34,401 nucleotides of DNA from an uncultured Pseudomonadota bacterium (GTDB lineage: Bacteria; Myxococcota_A; UBA796; SXON01): positions 1 to 34,401 of the forward strand of contig CAIUMM010000062.1 in NCBI GenBank assembly GCA_903900265.1, given 5' to 3'. Numbering within the stretch: the stretch's first letter is position 1; the number at the start of each line of letters is the position of its first letter. Shown here one piece after another: positions 22,925-31,748 of this stretch. The notes under the pieces are model-generated. The model was not told the DNA's origin and made no database searches. It was given only the letters and a program-made list of their open reading frames with translations. The position numbers and the translations under genes were made by a program.

Positions 22925-25518
22925 TCGTCGTCTTCGGCGAGCGAAGACGCTTCCATCCACTCCGGGCGCGCAGGCCTCACCACGTGGTCCGCTCTGCCGG
23001 GATTCGCGGTCTGCCAGGCCTCAAACTGCTCCCAAGCGTCATCATAGGCGTCGTCGTCGCCATCGCCGTCCCCATCGGAGCGCGGATGCAGCGCCGCGCA
23101 GTCGGTGGTCTCCCACAAGATCGAGCTCTCAGGGAGCCGGCCGAAGCGGTCCGCGTACTGGATGTCAAGCAGAAAGGGGTTCCGGTCAGGCCCGGACAGG
23201 TCCAAACATCGCCGCGCTTCATCTGCGAGGCGCTTGGCCACCGGGTCCGCCGGAGGACGGGGAGGGGGCGTAGGTCCGACGGGGACCCCGTTGTTGTCGT
23301 AGTTTCGCGGCACGGCGTCATACACCGAATAGTCGGGCACCGACGTGAACGCGTCGTAGAGGGGCGTCGCCATCGCGTCGTAGCGATTCATGGGAGGAAC
23401 GCCCAAAATCTGCTCGATCGTCTTGAAGATCGACGGATAGCTTGTGAGCACGTGGGAGGTGTGACCGCGCTTGGCCCAGGGGCTGACCACCATCAAGATG
23501 GAGCGGTGCGCGTCTACGTGGTCGACCGCGCTCTGCGGATCGTCCTCCACGATGAACACGACGGTGTTGTTCCAGTAGGGCGACTTCGTCAGCGCATCGA
23601 GGAACAACCCCGTGCCGTAGTCGTTGTCCGCCATCATGACCTCGTCGTTGTACGGGCCGCCGCCATGGTCGTTCGGGAGCAGCATGTAGACAAAGGGAGG
23701 GAAATCGCCCCGAGTGAACAGCTGCTTGGCGGCGTAGGCGGCTTTTTCCTCATCGGGCACTGAGGTGTTGAAAAAGGTGCCCGGGTAGTCGAGGTCGGTT
23801 TTGGACATCACCGAGATGCCGTCTACGCTGTCGAGCGCACCGACGATCTCTCCATAGTTTCGCATATCTACGTTGTGATGGATAAGGTGCGTAAAGAGGG
23901 TCCCGAAGGAGGGGCGGCCAACCACCGTCGCGCTGTCATCCGCGAAGGTGGACACCCCGTGGTAGTCCTCGATCCACGCGCGCTCCATGTACTCGCTGAC
24001 GAAGCTGGATGTCAGCCAAAGATGACCTTGTACGCTGCTCTCGGAGTTGTCGTAAAAGTTATCGTGATTGGTGAAGGTGCGGGCGATGGAGTGGATGTTC
24101 GGCGTGTTGTATTCGGGCCATTGGGTCAGCGAATCGTCCCGGTCCGCGTCCGGGAGGTCGAGATCGCCAAGCAGGCTGTCATAGGTCTTGTTTTCGCGTA
24201 CGAGCAGGATCACATGCTCGATGGGCGTGGCGTCTCCGGGCTCGCGGGGGATGGGAAACGTTCCAACGCAATCCCCAAAGGCCGCGAGCGTAGAGGGGTG
24301 CGCGATGTTCTGAGCGACCTGCGCCGTCCACGCTGGGAGCTGCGCGGCATCGTATTCGATGATGTTCGTGGTGCCGGTCATGTGGTCTGACGCGCCGACC
24401 CCGTCCGGGTTCGGGCCGGAGCCGATGCCCTTGCCGTTCGAGACAACGAGGGTGTTCCCCTGCACGGCGATTCCGGTGGGGTACCAATCGGTGGGAATGT
24501 TGCCGAGCACGCTCAACGTCGCGGTGTCAATCACCCCGACAGCGTTGTCGCCCGCGCGGGTGACGTACAGCGTCGCACCATCCTCCGCGAGCGCCAGCGT
24601 TGACGGGCTGGTGCCGGGGAGCACGCCGTCTTCGCTCGAAATCGCCGACTCCCGTAGGTCTACACGGCCAATCTCTGCATGGCTGGTGCCGTCCAACGCG
24701 ACCACCACATCCTCGTTGCTGACCGCGACCCACGCCGTACCGTCCGCCCCGACGACAACCCCCGCGGGGTTTCCGCCCACGGAAACATGCTCGACTTCGG
24801 AGCTTTCCACGTCGATCGCGGCCACTCGCTGATCCCCGAAGCCGGTAGCCCAGAGCGTCTGCCCATCCGGGGAGAGCGCGAGCCCATACGCATCGAACTC
24901 CAGGTTGAACTTGCGCAGTTGCAGCCCCGAGGCCACGTCGAACGCCACCACCGCTTGATCCTGAAACAACGCCACGTACAGCACCGTATGATCGGCGGAG
25001 AGCTGCAGTCCTGTGGGGTAGGCGCCGACCTCCAACGACTGAACCGGCGTGAGCGCTCCGTCCTCCTGAAGATCGTAGACATCCACGCGATCGGAGTTTC
25101 CGCCCGACGCATAGATGCGCTGGTCCGCGACGGCGATCCCGGGGAACGCGTCCGCGCGCGTCGTCTCCGAGAGCAGCGCGCCGGAGGCGAGATCGACGAC
25201 GACGAGCGTCCGCGAATTGCGCGCAGCGTTGGTCACCAGCCCCACCGATCGTCCGCTCTGCGTCGTCGCGATCGCTACATCCGCCGGGAATCCGCCCAGC
25301 TCGGTGCGCGCGCCCGCGGGGGTCAACGTACGCCCATCGGGGAGCACAACGAGACCATCGTAGACACCGACCTTGATCTGGGACTCGGCCGCCGGCGATT
25401 CGGCCTCGCAGGCGGGGAGGGGGGCTGTCTCGTCGCCACCCCGATCGGTCTGACACGCGAACATGGTTCCGAGCGCGAGCGTGGGGACCAGAACTTTGAC
25501 GATGCGAGCGGGGTTCAT
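22921..25518 (-). CDS. Lipoprotein with YncE-like propeller and phosphoesterase domain
   Basis: This is an 865-aa lipoprotein (lipobox LGTMFAC, Cys22). Residues ~45-400 show repeated propeller strands typical of YncE/YVTN proteins (for example GAYPTGLQLSADHTVLYVA and DWYPTGIAVQGNTLVVSN). Residues ~425-770 follow the phosphoesterase/phospholipase C-acid phosphatase (PF04185) pattern: ENKTYDSLLGD near the nucleophile loop, PNIHSIA.TF, DNFYDNSESSVQGHLW, and a late DDPQSAVDHVDAHRS with VVSPWAKRG. The family hydrolyses phosphate esters outside the cell or in the periplasm using divalent metals. The propeller may position the substrate or partner. It is coupled to a lipid acyltransferase gene (ATGA overlap), which suggests a role in lipids or the envelope; that is inference. 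Confidence 0.88.
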   Translation of the reverse strand: MNPARIVKVLVPTLALGTMFACQTDRGGDETAPLPACEAESPAAESQIKVGVYDGLVVLPDGRTLTPAGARTELGGFPADVAIATTQSGRSVGLVTNAARNSRTLVVVDLASGALLSETTRADAFPGIAVADQRIYASGGNSDRVDVYDLQEDGALTPVQSLEVGAYPTGLQLSADHTVLYVALFQDQAVVAFDVASGLQLRKFNLEFDAYGLALSPDGQTLWATGFGDQRVAAIDVESSEVEHVSVGGNPAGVVVGADGTAWVAVSNEDVVVALDGTSHAEIGRVDLRESAISSEDGVLPGTSPSTLALAEDGATLYVTRAGDNAVGVIDTATLSVLGNIPTDWYPTGIAVQGNTLVVSNGKGIGSGPNPDGVGASDHMTGTTNIIEYDAAQLPAWTAQVAQNIAHPSTLAAFGDCVGTFPIPREPGDATPIEHVILLVRENKTYDSLLGDLDLPDADRDDSLTQWPEYNTPNIHSIARTFTNHDNFYDNSESSVQGHLWLTSSFVSEYMERAWIEDYHGVSTFADDSATVVGRPSFGTLFTHLIHHNVDMRNYGEIVGALDSVDGISVMSKTDLDYPGTFFNTSVPDEEKAAYAAKQLFTRGDFPPFVYMLLPNDHGGGPYNDEVMMADNDYGTGLFLDALTKSPYWNNTVVFIVEDDPQSAVDHVDAHRSILMVVSPWAKRGHTSHVLTSYPSIFKTIEQILGVPPMNRYDAMATPLYDAFTSVPDYSVYDAVPRNYDNNGVPVGPTPPPRPPADPVAKRLADEARRCLDLSGPDRNPFLLDIQYADRFGRLPESSILWETTDCAALHPRSDGDGDGDDDAYDDAWEQFEAWQTANPGRADHVVRPARPEWMEASSLAEDDE

Positions 25519-25642
25519 CGCGCCAAGCTATCGTAGCGGCGGGCGCGCGGTCGAGCGCGTCGCGCCGTTTGTTCCCGTGCACACAATCGTCACGGTGAGG
25601 CCATTTGGGGACAGTCTCCTTGGCAACATCGCTTCGAAACCC

Positions 25643-25671
25643 TTGACGTGTACCCCCGGATCACGGCACAT
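25643..25671 (+). promoter_or_regulatory. Possible promoter for the 25688 gene
   Basis: TTGACG (25643-25648) has a good -35 match, followed after 17 bp by a weak GCACAT. The start codon is 17 bp further on. The -10 match is poor. Confidence 0.25.
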
Positions 25672-25687
25672 TGGCAATGAGGCGCTC

Positions 25688-26158
25688 ATGTCCATCCACT
25701 CCCAATCCCTCTCTCTCCTCCGCGCGCTGTCTCATGCAGCCCCCTTGGTCCTGCTCGCTTGCGGCGGAGGATTGACCTCCAAGGTCGGTGGGAACCTCGA
25801 TACGGCCTTCGAGGACACCACCGACAAGGATCCGCCGGAGATCGAGCATGTCGCGGTGACCGATGCGCAGGAGCTCGGCGTGGACGTAGACATCTCCGCC
25901 GTGGTCACCGACGCCGACTCCGGCGTGTTCATGGTCAAGCTCTATTACAAGAACGAGATCGGCGGCAGCGGAGACTGGAAGTCATCCGCCATGGTGCCTC
26001 TCGCGGATGACCAGTGGATGGGGACGATTCCCGGAGAAGCGCAGACCTCCGGCGGGATGAACTACTACATCGAGGCGCTCGACAACGACCAGAACGTGGC
26101 CCGCAACCCTGAAAAGGGCGCGGACGACCCGTGGCATTTCCGGCTCTACGAATTGTGA
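25688..26158 (+). CDS. Small lipoprotein with an Ig/cadherin-like beta domain
   Basis: This 156-aa protein has a signal ending in a lipobox (LVLLAC, Cys22), then a Gly/Asp/Thr-rich linker. One beta-sandwich-like domain of ~110 residues follows (IEHVAVTDAQELGVDVDISAVVTDADSGV...VKLYYK, then GGMNYYIEALDNDQNVAR). This resembles the domains that sense or bind carbohydrate or calcium in secreted proteins, but no family was named with confidence. GAGG lies 5 bases before the ATG. Its stop overlaps the start of the glycosyltransferase in a GTGA, an unusual coupling between an envelope lipoprotein and a cytoplasmic enzyme. Confidence 0.8.
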   Translation: MSIHSQSLSLLRALSHAAPLVLLACGGGLTSKVGGNLDTAFEDTTDKDPPEIEHVAVTDAQELGVDVDISAVVTDADSGVFMVKLYYKNEIGGSGDWKSSAMVPLADDQWMGTIPGEAQTSGGMNYYIEALDNDQNVARNPEKGADDPWHFRLYEL

Positions 26159-26913
26159 CACTTCCTCCGGCATACGGGCGCGCATCGCCCGGGCGCCTGC
26201 GGTCCCTGTCCGTTGTCTTTCCGGCGTTCAACGAGGAGGACAACATTGTTCCCGCGGTTCAGGCTGCGTTGGAGGAGCTCGACCTGCGCGGGATTCCGGG
26301 CGAGGTGATCGTCGTGGACGACGGGTCTCGGGACCGCACCGCAGCGGAGGTCGCCGGGGTCGCGCGCCTGGATCAGCGCGTGCGTGGCGTTTCCCATGCG
26401 GACAACCTCGGCTACGGCGCCGCGTTGATGCGCGGTGTACGCGAGAGCCGCTGCGAGCACATCTTCCTCACCGATGCCGACCTGCAGTTCGACGTGCGCG
26501 AGCTCGAGCGGCTCGAGGCCTACACCGATGACTACGACATCATCGTCGGCTATCGACAGCGCCGCGCCGATCCGCTGCACCGCCGCGTGAACGCCTGGGC
26601 GTGGAACGCGCTGGTGAACCGCATGTTCCGCCTCGGCGTGCGCGACGTCGACTGCGCGTTCAAGGTCTTTCATCGCCGGGTGTTTGAGCGCATCGGCGTA
26701 GCCAGCGACGGCGCCTTTGTGAACAGCGAGATCCTCGCCCGTGCGCGGGCTGCCGGCTTTCGGGTCAAGGAGGTGCCCGTGTCGCACTTCCCGCGCCGCT
26801 CCGGGGTTCAGACCGGCGCGCAGCCTCGCGTCATCGGCAGGGCGTGGGTGGAGCTGGGCTCCTTGTACGCGGATCTGCGCGGTCTTGGGAGCCGTCGTCC
26901 GCCTTCGGCCTAA
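26155..26913 (+). CDS. Family 2 glycosyltransferase (DPMS-like)
   Basis: This 252-aa GT-A fold enzyme carries SVVFPAFNEEDNI (residues 19-31), VIVVDDGSRDRT (51-62) and the metal-binding LTDADLQFD (105-113), then DVDCAFKVFHR and a late basic segment. This matches polyprenyl-phosphate mannosyl/glucosyltransferase relatives, which transfer a sugar from a nucleotide to a lipid carrier at the membrane. No transmembrane segment is obvious in this copy. The GTG at 26155 overlaps the previous stop; a GTG at 26131 is an alternative. Its stop shares two bases with the opposing stop of the next gene. Confidence 0.85.
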   Translation: MTLPPAYGRASPGRLRSLSVVFPAFNEEDNIVPAVQAALEELDLRGIPGEVIVVDDGSRDRTAAEVAGVARLDQRVRGVSHADNLGYGAALMRGVRESRCEHIFLTDADLQFDVRELERLEAYTDDYDIIVGYRQRRADPLHRRVNAWAWNALVNRMFRLGVRDVDCAFKVFHRRVFERIGVASDGAFVNSEILARARAAGFRVKEVPVSHFPRRSGVQTGAQPRVIGRAWVELGSLYADLRGLGSRRPPSA

Positions 26914-27536
26914 AACGTCCCCGCGACCCCGGACCCACCGACAGAGACCGTGACCGGCGCGCTCTTCGCGGCCCGAACCAACGAAGACGTCCGCTGCACC
27001 TCCACCACATTCGCGACGATGAGCGTCGCCATGCTGGTCAGCCCGAGCGCCGCCGCCGTCCCCGTCGTGCCGTAGATCAACGGCCTATCCTCGGTCGACA
27101 ACGCGACCGGCGTGGCCAGCCCCGCCAACAGCGCGCCTCCGCCTATCGCAAGGCCGGCGGTGAACCACGGGTTGGCTTCAGGCTCAGCGCCAAACGCCAT
27201 CTGCGACCGCCGCTGCATCTGTACGCCCGAAGCGAGCAACAGCAGGCTGCTGGTCGCCAAACCCTCCGCGGGGACCGCCGCGCCTACCGCGAGGAAGCGA
27301 AAGTCGGGGTTCCACACCGCCATCGCGCCCAGCCCGATGGCCCCCGCGCCCACCCCGCAGAGCGGGCCGAACACCAAGCGTCGGTTGGCCGAGCGGTACA
27401 AATCAAGGCCGACCGCGATGCGAGACTCCCGCATCGATGGACTGGGGAGCGGGAGCACCTCCACCGCGCTGCCCAAATCCGCCGGTGCGTGGTCCGCAGC
27501 AGGGGCGTGCTCGGCCGCAGGTTCAGGGGTGTCCAT
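26910..27536 (-). CDS. Unknown membrane protein
   Basis: This 208-aa protein starts at the ATG at 27536 (GGAG 6 bases upstream). It has an Ala/Pro-rich N-terminus of ~50 residues, then four hydrophobic segments, at about residues 59-80, 88-108, 130-150 and 158-180. These segments are rich in Gly and Ala (GVGAGAIGLGAMAVW, GLAIGGGALLAGLA). No domain was recognised. It ends in a polar SVGGSGVAGTF tail. It is transcribed divergently from the rhodanese-like gene (79 bp between starts), which may share its promoter region. Confidence 0.7.
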   Translation of the reverse strand: MDTPEPAAEHAPAADHAPADLGSAVEVLPLPSPSMRESRIAVGLDLYRSANRRLVFGPLCGVGAGAIGLGAMAVWNPDFRFLAVGAAVPAEGLATSSLLLLASGVQMQRRSQMAFGAEPEANPWFTAGLAIGGGALLAGLATPVALSTEDRPLIYGTTGTAAALGLTSMATLIVANVVEVQRTSSLVRAAKSAPVTVSVGGSGVAGTF

Positions 27537-27615
27537 CAACTTCTCCGTCGTGTTGTTGCTGCTTAGCCGGCGCGACCGCCTCCCGCGCGGTACTTTAGAT
27601 AGAACTGAGTAGACC

Positions 27616-28278
27616 ATGATTCGCGATCGATTGAAGTCCGGGCTGCGGAGTGCGGCCATCAAGCTGTTCAAGATGGAGAAGGACCAAGAGCCCCACGCGG
27701 TCCCCAACGTCAAGCTCGACCGCGCGCCGGTCAGCATCGACCGTTCGGTGATCCCCAAGGTCGTGGCCGGCTCCGGCGATACGCCGGGCCCCAATCACAA
27801 GGAAGACGTCGGTCGCACCGTGCTGAGCGCCGCAGTACACAGCGGGTCAGCGCCGGTGATCATCGATCACCGGCCGCCTGCGGAGTGCGCGGGCGGCATG
27901 CTCCCCGGCGCGATCTGCGTCCCGGGTCTGGGTTTGAAAGCCCGCACCGACCTACTCCCCGCGGACAAGAGCCTGCGGGTGGTGGTCTACGACCAGCTGG
28001 GCTCCGACGAGAGCGTGGAGCTCGCAGCGTGGCTACGCGCGCAAGGATGGACCGCGGCGCGTAGGCTGAAAGGTGGCTGGGCGGAGTGGATTGAGCACGA
28101 CGAGCCGGTCGTTAGTCCCGCGCCGCCGACCGGTGGTCGGTTCAGCGTCGGTGATCCGGTAGAGCGCGCCGATGGCTCGCGCCATTGGGTACAAGAGGGC
28201 CTGCCGGGCATGAAGTACTGGTTGTGGACGCCCGAGCACGGGACCATCGGTCCGGTTTCGGAGTCGGAGCTCAAGTAG
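27616..28278 (+). CDS. Rhodanese-like protein lacking the catalytic Cys
   Basis: This 220-aa protein has a rhodanese fold at residues ~62-160: VIIDHRPPAE, then LPGAI..PG, VVVYDQLGSDESVELAAWLRAQGW and LKGGWAEW. In active sulfurtransferases the loop begins with a Cys (CxxGxRS). Here the matching residue is Asp126, so catalysis by persulfide is unlikely. The C-terminal ~45 residues resemble a small beta (SH3/KOW-like) unit (FSVGDPVERADG...YWLWTPEHGTIGPV). It lies 2 bp before the lytic transglycosylase gene and is probably co-transcribed. Its role may be structural or in binding. Confidence 0.82.
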   Translation: MIRDRLKSGLRSAAIKLFKMEKDQEPHAVPNVKLDRAPVSIDRSVIPKVVAGSGDTPGPNHKEDVGRTVLSAAVHSGSAPVIIDHRPPAECAGGMLPGAICVPGLGLKARTDLLPADKSLRVVVYDQLGSDESVELAAWLRAQGWTAARRLKGGWAEWIEHDEPVVSPAPPTGGRFSVGDPVERADGSRHWVQEGLPGMKYWLWTPEHGTIGPVSESELK

Positions 28279-28280
28279 CG

Positions 28281-30887
28281 ATGGCGCATCCCCGGTTCAG
28301 GTGGGCGGCCGCGTGGCTGCTCGTGTTCGGCGTCGAGCCGCTGTTCGCGAGCGATGCGGGGACGGAGGCGGCGGGCACCACCCTGCCGGGGGTTCCCGAC
28401 GTGCCGCCGGGTCGCGTGGCGCCCGTTCCGGCCGATCCGCTGCGTGCGGCGATCGATGCGCGCACCCAAGGCGATCGGAAGCGCGCTGCGTGGCTGTACG
28501 AGCAGGTGTTGGCGCAGAAGTCCTTGTCCGGTCGCACCCGCGCCGCAGTTTGGCTCGCGTTAGGCGAGGTTCGGCTTGATCTCGGGGACGACAACATCGC
28601 GAGCGCCGCGTTCGGAAAGGCCCGCGCCGCAGACTCGGCGGTGGCGCCCTGGGCCGCGTGGTACCAGGCCCGCGCCGATCACGGGCGAGGGCGGGACTCC
28701 GCCGCGGCGAGCACCTGCGCCGCCTATCGAAAAGCGTGGCCCACTGGCCCGCACGCCGATGCCTGCCTCGTGCTGATGGGCGATGCGTACGCGGCGAACG
28801 GAAAGAGCGGCGCCGCGGTGGCTTCGTACCGCGAATACCTGACGGCGCATCCTGAGAGCCCGCGCGAAGAGACGCTCAACCTTAAGATGACCCTCGCGGT
28901 TTCGCAGACCGATCCTGCGAGCTCGATCCCGCGGCTGCAAGAGCTCGCGGTCAACCACCTTTATCACTCCACCGGCGCCTCTGCGCGGGCCCGCCTCGAT
29001 GAGCTCGCGGCGCGGGGATTCGCGGCGACCTTGCCGACCACCCCCGAGTTTCGATGCCGGGAGGCGTTGGAGCAGAAGCGCTGCGGCTTCGAAGACGCGG
29101 CGTGGGCGGGGTACCAAAAGCTAGAGGCCGAAGCGCAGGCCAATCCCTCCCTCGCGGCGTGGATCGACAGCCAGCAAGACAACTTCGCGTGGGGAACCAA
29201 GCAATACGACGTGCTCGCGGCACGCCTCGCCGCCGACTACGCCGCGAAGCCCGACGCCCGCACCGCATGGGACCGCTACAAGGCGCTCTCTCGCGGAGGC
29301 ATGTGGGCCGAAGCGGCAAAGCAGCTGGAGCTTGGCATCCGCGAGCATGGGACCACGTCCTATTTCCGCGGGCAGCGAGAGGCGCTGGCGCGCGCGCTCT
29401 TGCTCTCGGGGCGCTACCCGGAGGCGCGGGACGCCTGGACGGCGATCGGAAAATCAGGCGGCGCCACCGGTCGGGAGGCGAGGTGGTTGGCAGCGTATGC
29501 CACGTTCCGCGCTGCACAATTCCCGGACGCCCTAACGCGCCTCGACGCGGTGATCGCCTCCGGTGCTCCGGAAGCGACAGCCGCGCGGTACTACCGCATC
29601 CGCACGCTACACGCGCTGGAACGGCACGACGAAGCCGCGGTCGAACGGGCGCGCATCCTGAAAGACGAGCCCGAATCCTGGTATGCGGTGCTGCTGAACC
29701 AAGGCTTCGACACCCTGCCGGATCCGCTCCCGACGGCTCCTGCCGCATCCAAGTGGACCCATCGCTCGGGACGCTGGCCGGGGGCAAAGGCTACGCCTGC
29801 GCCCGTGTTCAAGGACGCGGGCACCGGCGCGGTGGCGTGTGTGCTGCCGATCGTGCAGAAACCGGCGGCATTCACGGGAACTTTGGGCGTTGTTCCTCGA
29901 ATCGACTGGTCCCAAGCGCGTTGGAACGGAACATCCGAAGCGCCCGCCCTCCCGTCGACCGCGCCGGCCTTTCCCGCAGTCGCCGCCGATGTCCCCGACG
30001 CTCATCGCCCAGACAGCTACCAACCTGGCTTTTTGTTTGATCCCGCCGAAGGCGACCGCCTCCTCGCCAAGCTTGGAGCAGACCACGCCGCAGAGTTTCC
30101 CTGGGCGGCGGCGGCGGCCGACCTCGCGCGCGCTGGGAATTTTGATGACGCAGCGCCCATCGTCTCCCACATCTACGACGACCTCGAGGCGCGCACCGAC
30201 GGCGGTGCGCTCTACGCGTCCCTCGGTCTCGCCGTCGATGACTGGCGTCAGATCGCCTACTTCGTGCGCGACGACTACCACGCAGCCCGGTTTTCGTGGG
30301 GCGCGAGCAAGCTCGCATCGACGCCTGCAGAGCGAAAGACCGCCATCGCACGTGCGTTCCCGACCGCACAGGCCGACGCGCTGTACCGACATGGCCAGGC
30401 CTATGACGTCGATCCGCTGCTGGTGCTGGGCTTGATGCGCCAGGAGAGCGTGTACCGCCAGTGGGCGCTCTCGCCAGTCGGCGCGATCGGGCTGATGCAG
30501 GTGATGCCACGCACCGGCGCTCGCGTCGCGGCGTTGATGGGAGACCCACATTACTCCCCGGAGATCCTCGAAGATCCTTCCACGAACGTGCGCTACGGGG
30601 TGTGGTACCTCTCGCGGCTGTTGAACCGCTTTGATGGGGTGTTTCCCCTTGCGGTCGCCAGCTACAACGGCGGGCCGCACAACGTCTCGTCGTGGCTACG
30701 CCCTTGGGGAGACAGCATCCGCACCGATGACTTCGTCGAGCAGATCCCATACCCGGAGTCCAGAGACTACGTCAAAAAAGTCACCGGCTACTATGCAACG
30801 TATGTAGAGCTCTACGGCCCCGCCGGCAGCGCGGTGGACGTGCCGTACCATCCGCGCGGGGATGACTCGAGCGTCATCAACTTTTGA
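28281..30887 (+). CDS. slt: Soluble lytic murein transglycosylase (GH23)
   Basis: This 868-aa protein has a Sec signal (cleavage after PLFA near residue 25). A long helical TPR-like region (about residues 50-590, many A/L-rich repeats) resembles the Slt70 superhelix. The C-terminal GH23 domain has LMRQESVYRQWALSPVGAIGLMQVMP (catalytic Glu722), then YGVWYLSRLL and VASYNGGPHNV. It cleaves the MurNAc-GlcNAc bond of peptidoglycan in the periplasm, leaving 1,6-anhydro ends, during cell wall turnover. The start is the ATG at 28281, 2 bp after the previous stop. It is longer than E. coli Slt70 (~645 aa), mainly through the TPR region. Confidence 0.9.
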   Translation: MAHPRFRWAAAWLLVFGVEPLFASDAGTEAAGTTLPGVPDVPPGRVAPVPADPLRAAIDARTQGDRKRAAWLYEQVLAQKSLSGRTRAAVWLALGEVRLDLGDDNIASAAFGKARAADSAVAPWAAWYQARADHGRGRDSAAASTCAAYRKAWPTGPHADACLVLMGDAYAANGKSGAAVASYREYLTAHPESPREETLNLKMTLAVSQTDPASSIPRLQELAVNHLYHSTGASARARLDELAARGFAATLPTTPEFRCREALEQKRCGFEDAAWAGYQKLEAEAQANPSLAAWIDSQQDNFAWGTKQYDVLAARLAADYAAKPDARTAWDRYKALSRGGMWAEAAKQLELGIREHGTTSYFRGQREALARALLLSGRYPEARDAWTAIGKSGGATGREARWLAAYATFRAAQFPDALTRLDAVIASGAPEATAARYYRIRTLHALERHDEAAVERARILKDEPESWYAVLLNQGFDTLPDPLPTAPAASKWTHRSGRWPGAKATPAPVFKDAGTGAVACVLPIVQKPAAFTGTLGVVPRIDWSQARWNGTSEAPALPSTAPAFPAVAADVPDAHRPDSYQPGFLFDPAEGDRLLAKLGADHAAEFPWAAAAADLARAGNFDDAAPIVSHIYDDLEARTDGGALYASLGLAVDDWRQIAYFVRDDYHAARFSWGASKLASTPAERKTAIARAFPTAQADALYRHGQAYDVDPLLVLGLMRQESVYRQWALSPVGAIGLMQVMPRTGARVAALMGDPHYSPEILEDPSTNVRYGVWYLSRLLNRFDGVFPLAVASYNGGPHNVSSWLRPWGDSIRTDDFVEQIPYPESRDYVKKVTGYYATYVELYGPAGSAVDVPYHPRGDDSSVINF

Positions 30888-30953
30888 CGCTTGCCTTCGG
30901 GAATCCCCGCCGCAGGATGTAGCGACGACGCAGGCGGTAGGGTAGTTCATTCC

Positions 30954-31661
30954 ATGAAAACACGAAACACACGGAGGGGAGGCGAGCCACGCAGTGACCG
31001 CCCCGCGCGCCCCGCGCGCCCGGCGCTCCCCATCGACGCCGCGTGGGTGGAAGGGGCGGCGGCTGAGCACCTTGCGCGCTACTCCAGCACCCGCGCCCAC
31101 TTGAAGCAGATGCTGTTGGGTCGCATCCGCCGCGCCAAGCTGAAAGGCCGGCCGGCCGCAGAAGACATCGCCGAGATCATCGAAGCGGTGCTCGATCGCC
31201 ACGTCGCGCTCGGCACGCTCAACGACGCTGCGTGGGCGGAGATGAAGGCGCGCTCGCTGACGCGTCGCGGGGTTGCGTCCGCGGTCGTGAAGCAACGGCT
31301 GCGGGAAAAAGGCGTGCCCGACGCGACGGCGGCGATGGTCGCGGTGGCCGACGAGATGCGGGGCCCAGCGAGCGACGCGGAGGATGTGCCCACCGATCTG
31401 GTCGCGGCCTGCGTGTGGGCGCGCCGCAAGCGCATCGGACCGTTCTCGCGCGACGAGAAGCACGACCCGAACGCAGGCGACGACGCTCCCGTATCGCCCG
31501 ATCGGAACGCGCTACGCGCGGCGCGGGACGCCGAGCGCGCCGCGGAGCAGAAGATCCTCGCTTCGATGGGCCGCGCGGGCTTCTCCTTCACCATCGCCCG
31601 TCAGGTGCTCCAGCTCGATCGGGATGAGGCCGACGCGCTCTTGCAAAAGCTGCCCGGTTGA
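30954..31661 (+). CDS. recX: RecX-like regulatory protein
   Basis: This 235-aa basic, helical protein has three tandem three-helix RecX-type units. Signatures are the helix LKQMLLGRIRRAKLKG, the LNDAAWAEMKARSLTRRGVASAVVKQRLREKGVPD unit in the middle, and a final KILASMGRAGFSFTIARQVL. RecX binds RecA filaments and inhibits strand exchange and LexA cleavage. Usually it lies next to recA; here recA is absent from the window, with the transglycosylase upstream and TonB downstream. A 30-residue basic N-terminal tail is extra. The start at 30954 has only a weak ribosome-binding site. Confidence 0.78.
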   Translation: MKTRNTRRGGEPRSDRPARPARPALPIDAAWVEGAAAEHLARYSSTRAHLKQMLLGRIRRAKLKGRPAAEDIAEIIEAVLDRHVALGTLNDAAWAEMKARSLTRRGVASAVVKQRLREKGVPDATAAMVAVADEMRGPASDAEDVPTDLVAACVWARRKRIGPFSRDEKHDPNAGDDAPVSPDRNALRAARDAERAAEQKILASMGRAGFSFTIARQVLQLDRDEADALLQKLPG

Positions 31662-31748
31662 CCTGCGGGTGACGCGGCGACGACATCGGAGTGACACAGC
31701 GCGCTGATTTCTGCGGTCAAATGGACTCAACCCCGCAGGAGTCCACCC

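Noticed and set aside
24527..25582. 351-aa minus frame inside the propeller/phosphoesterase gene
   Set aside because: It is a shadow of the real minus-strand gene in another frame; it is Arg-rich without any motif.
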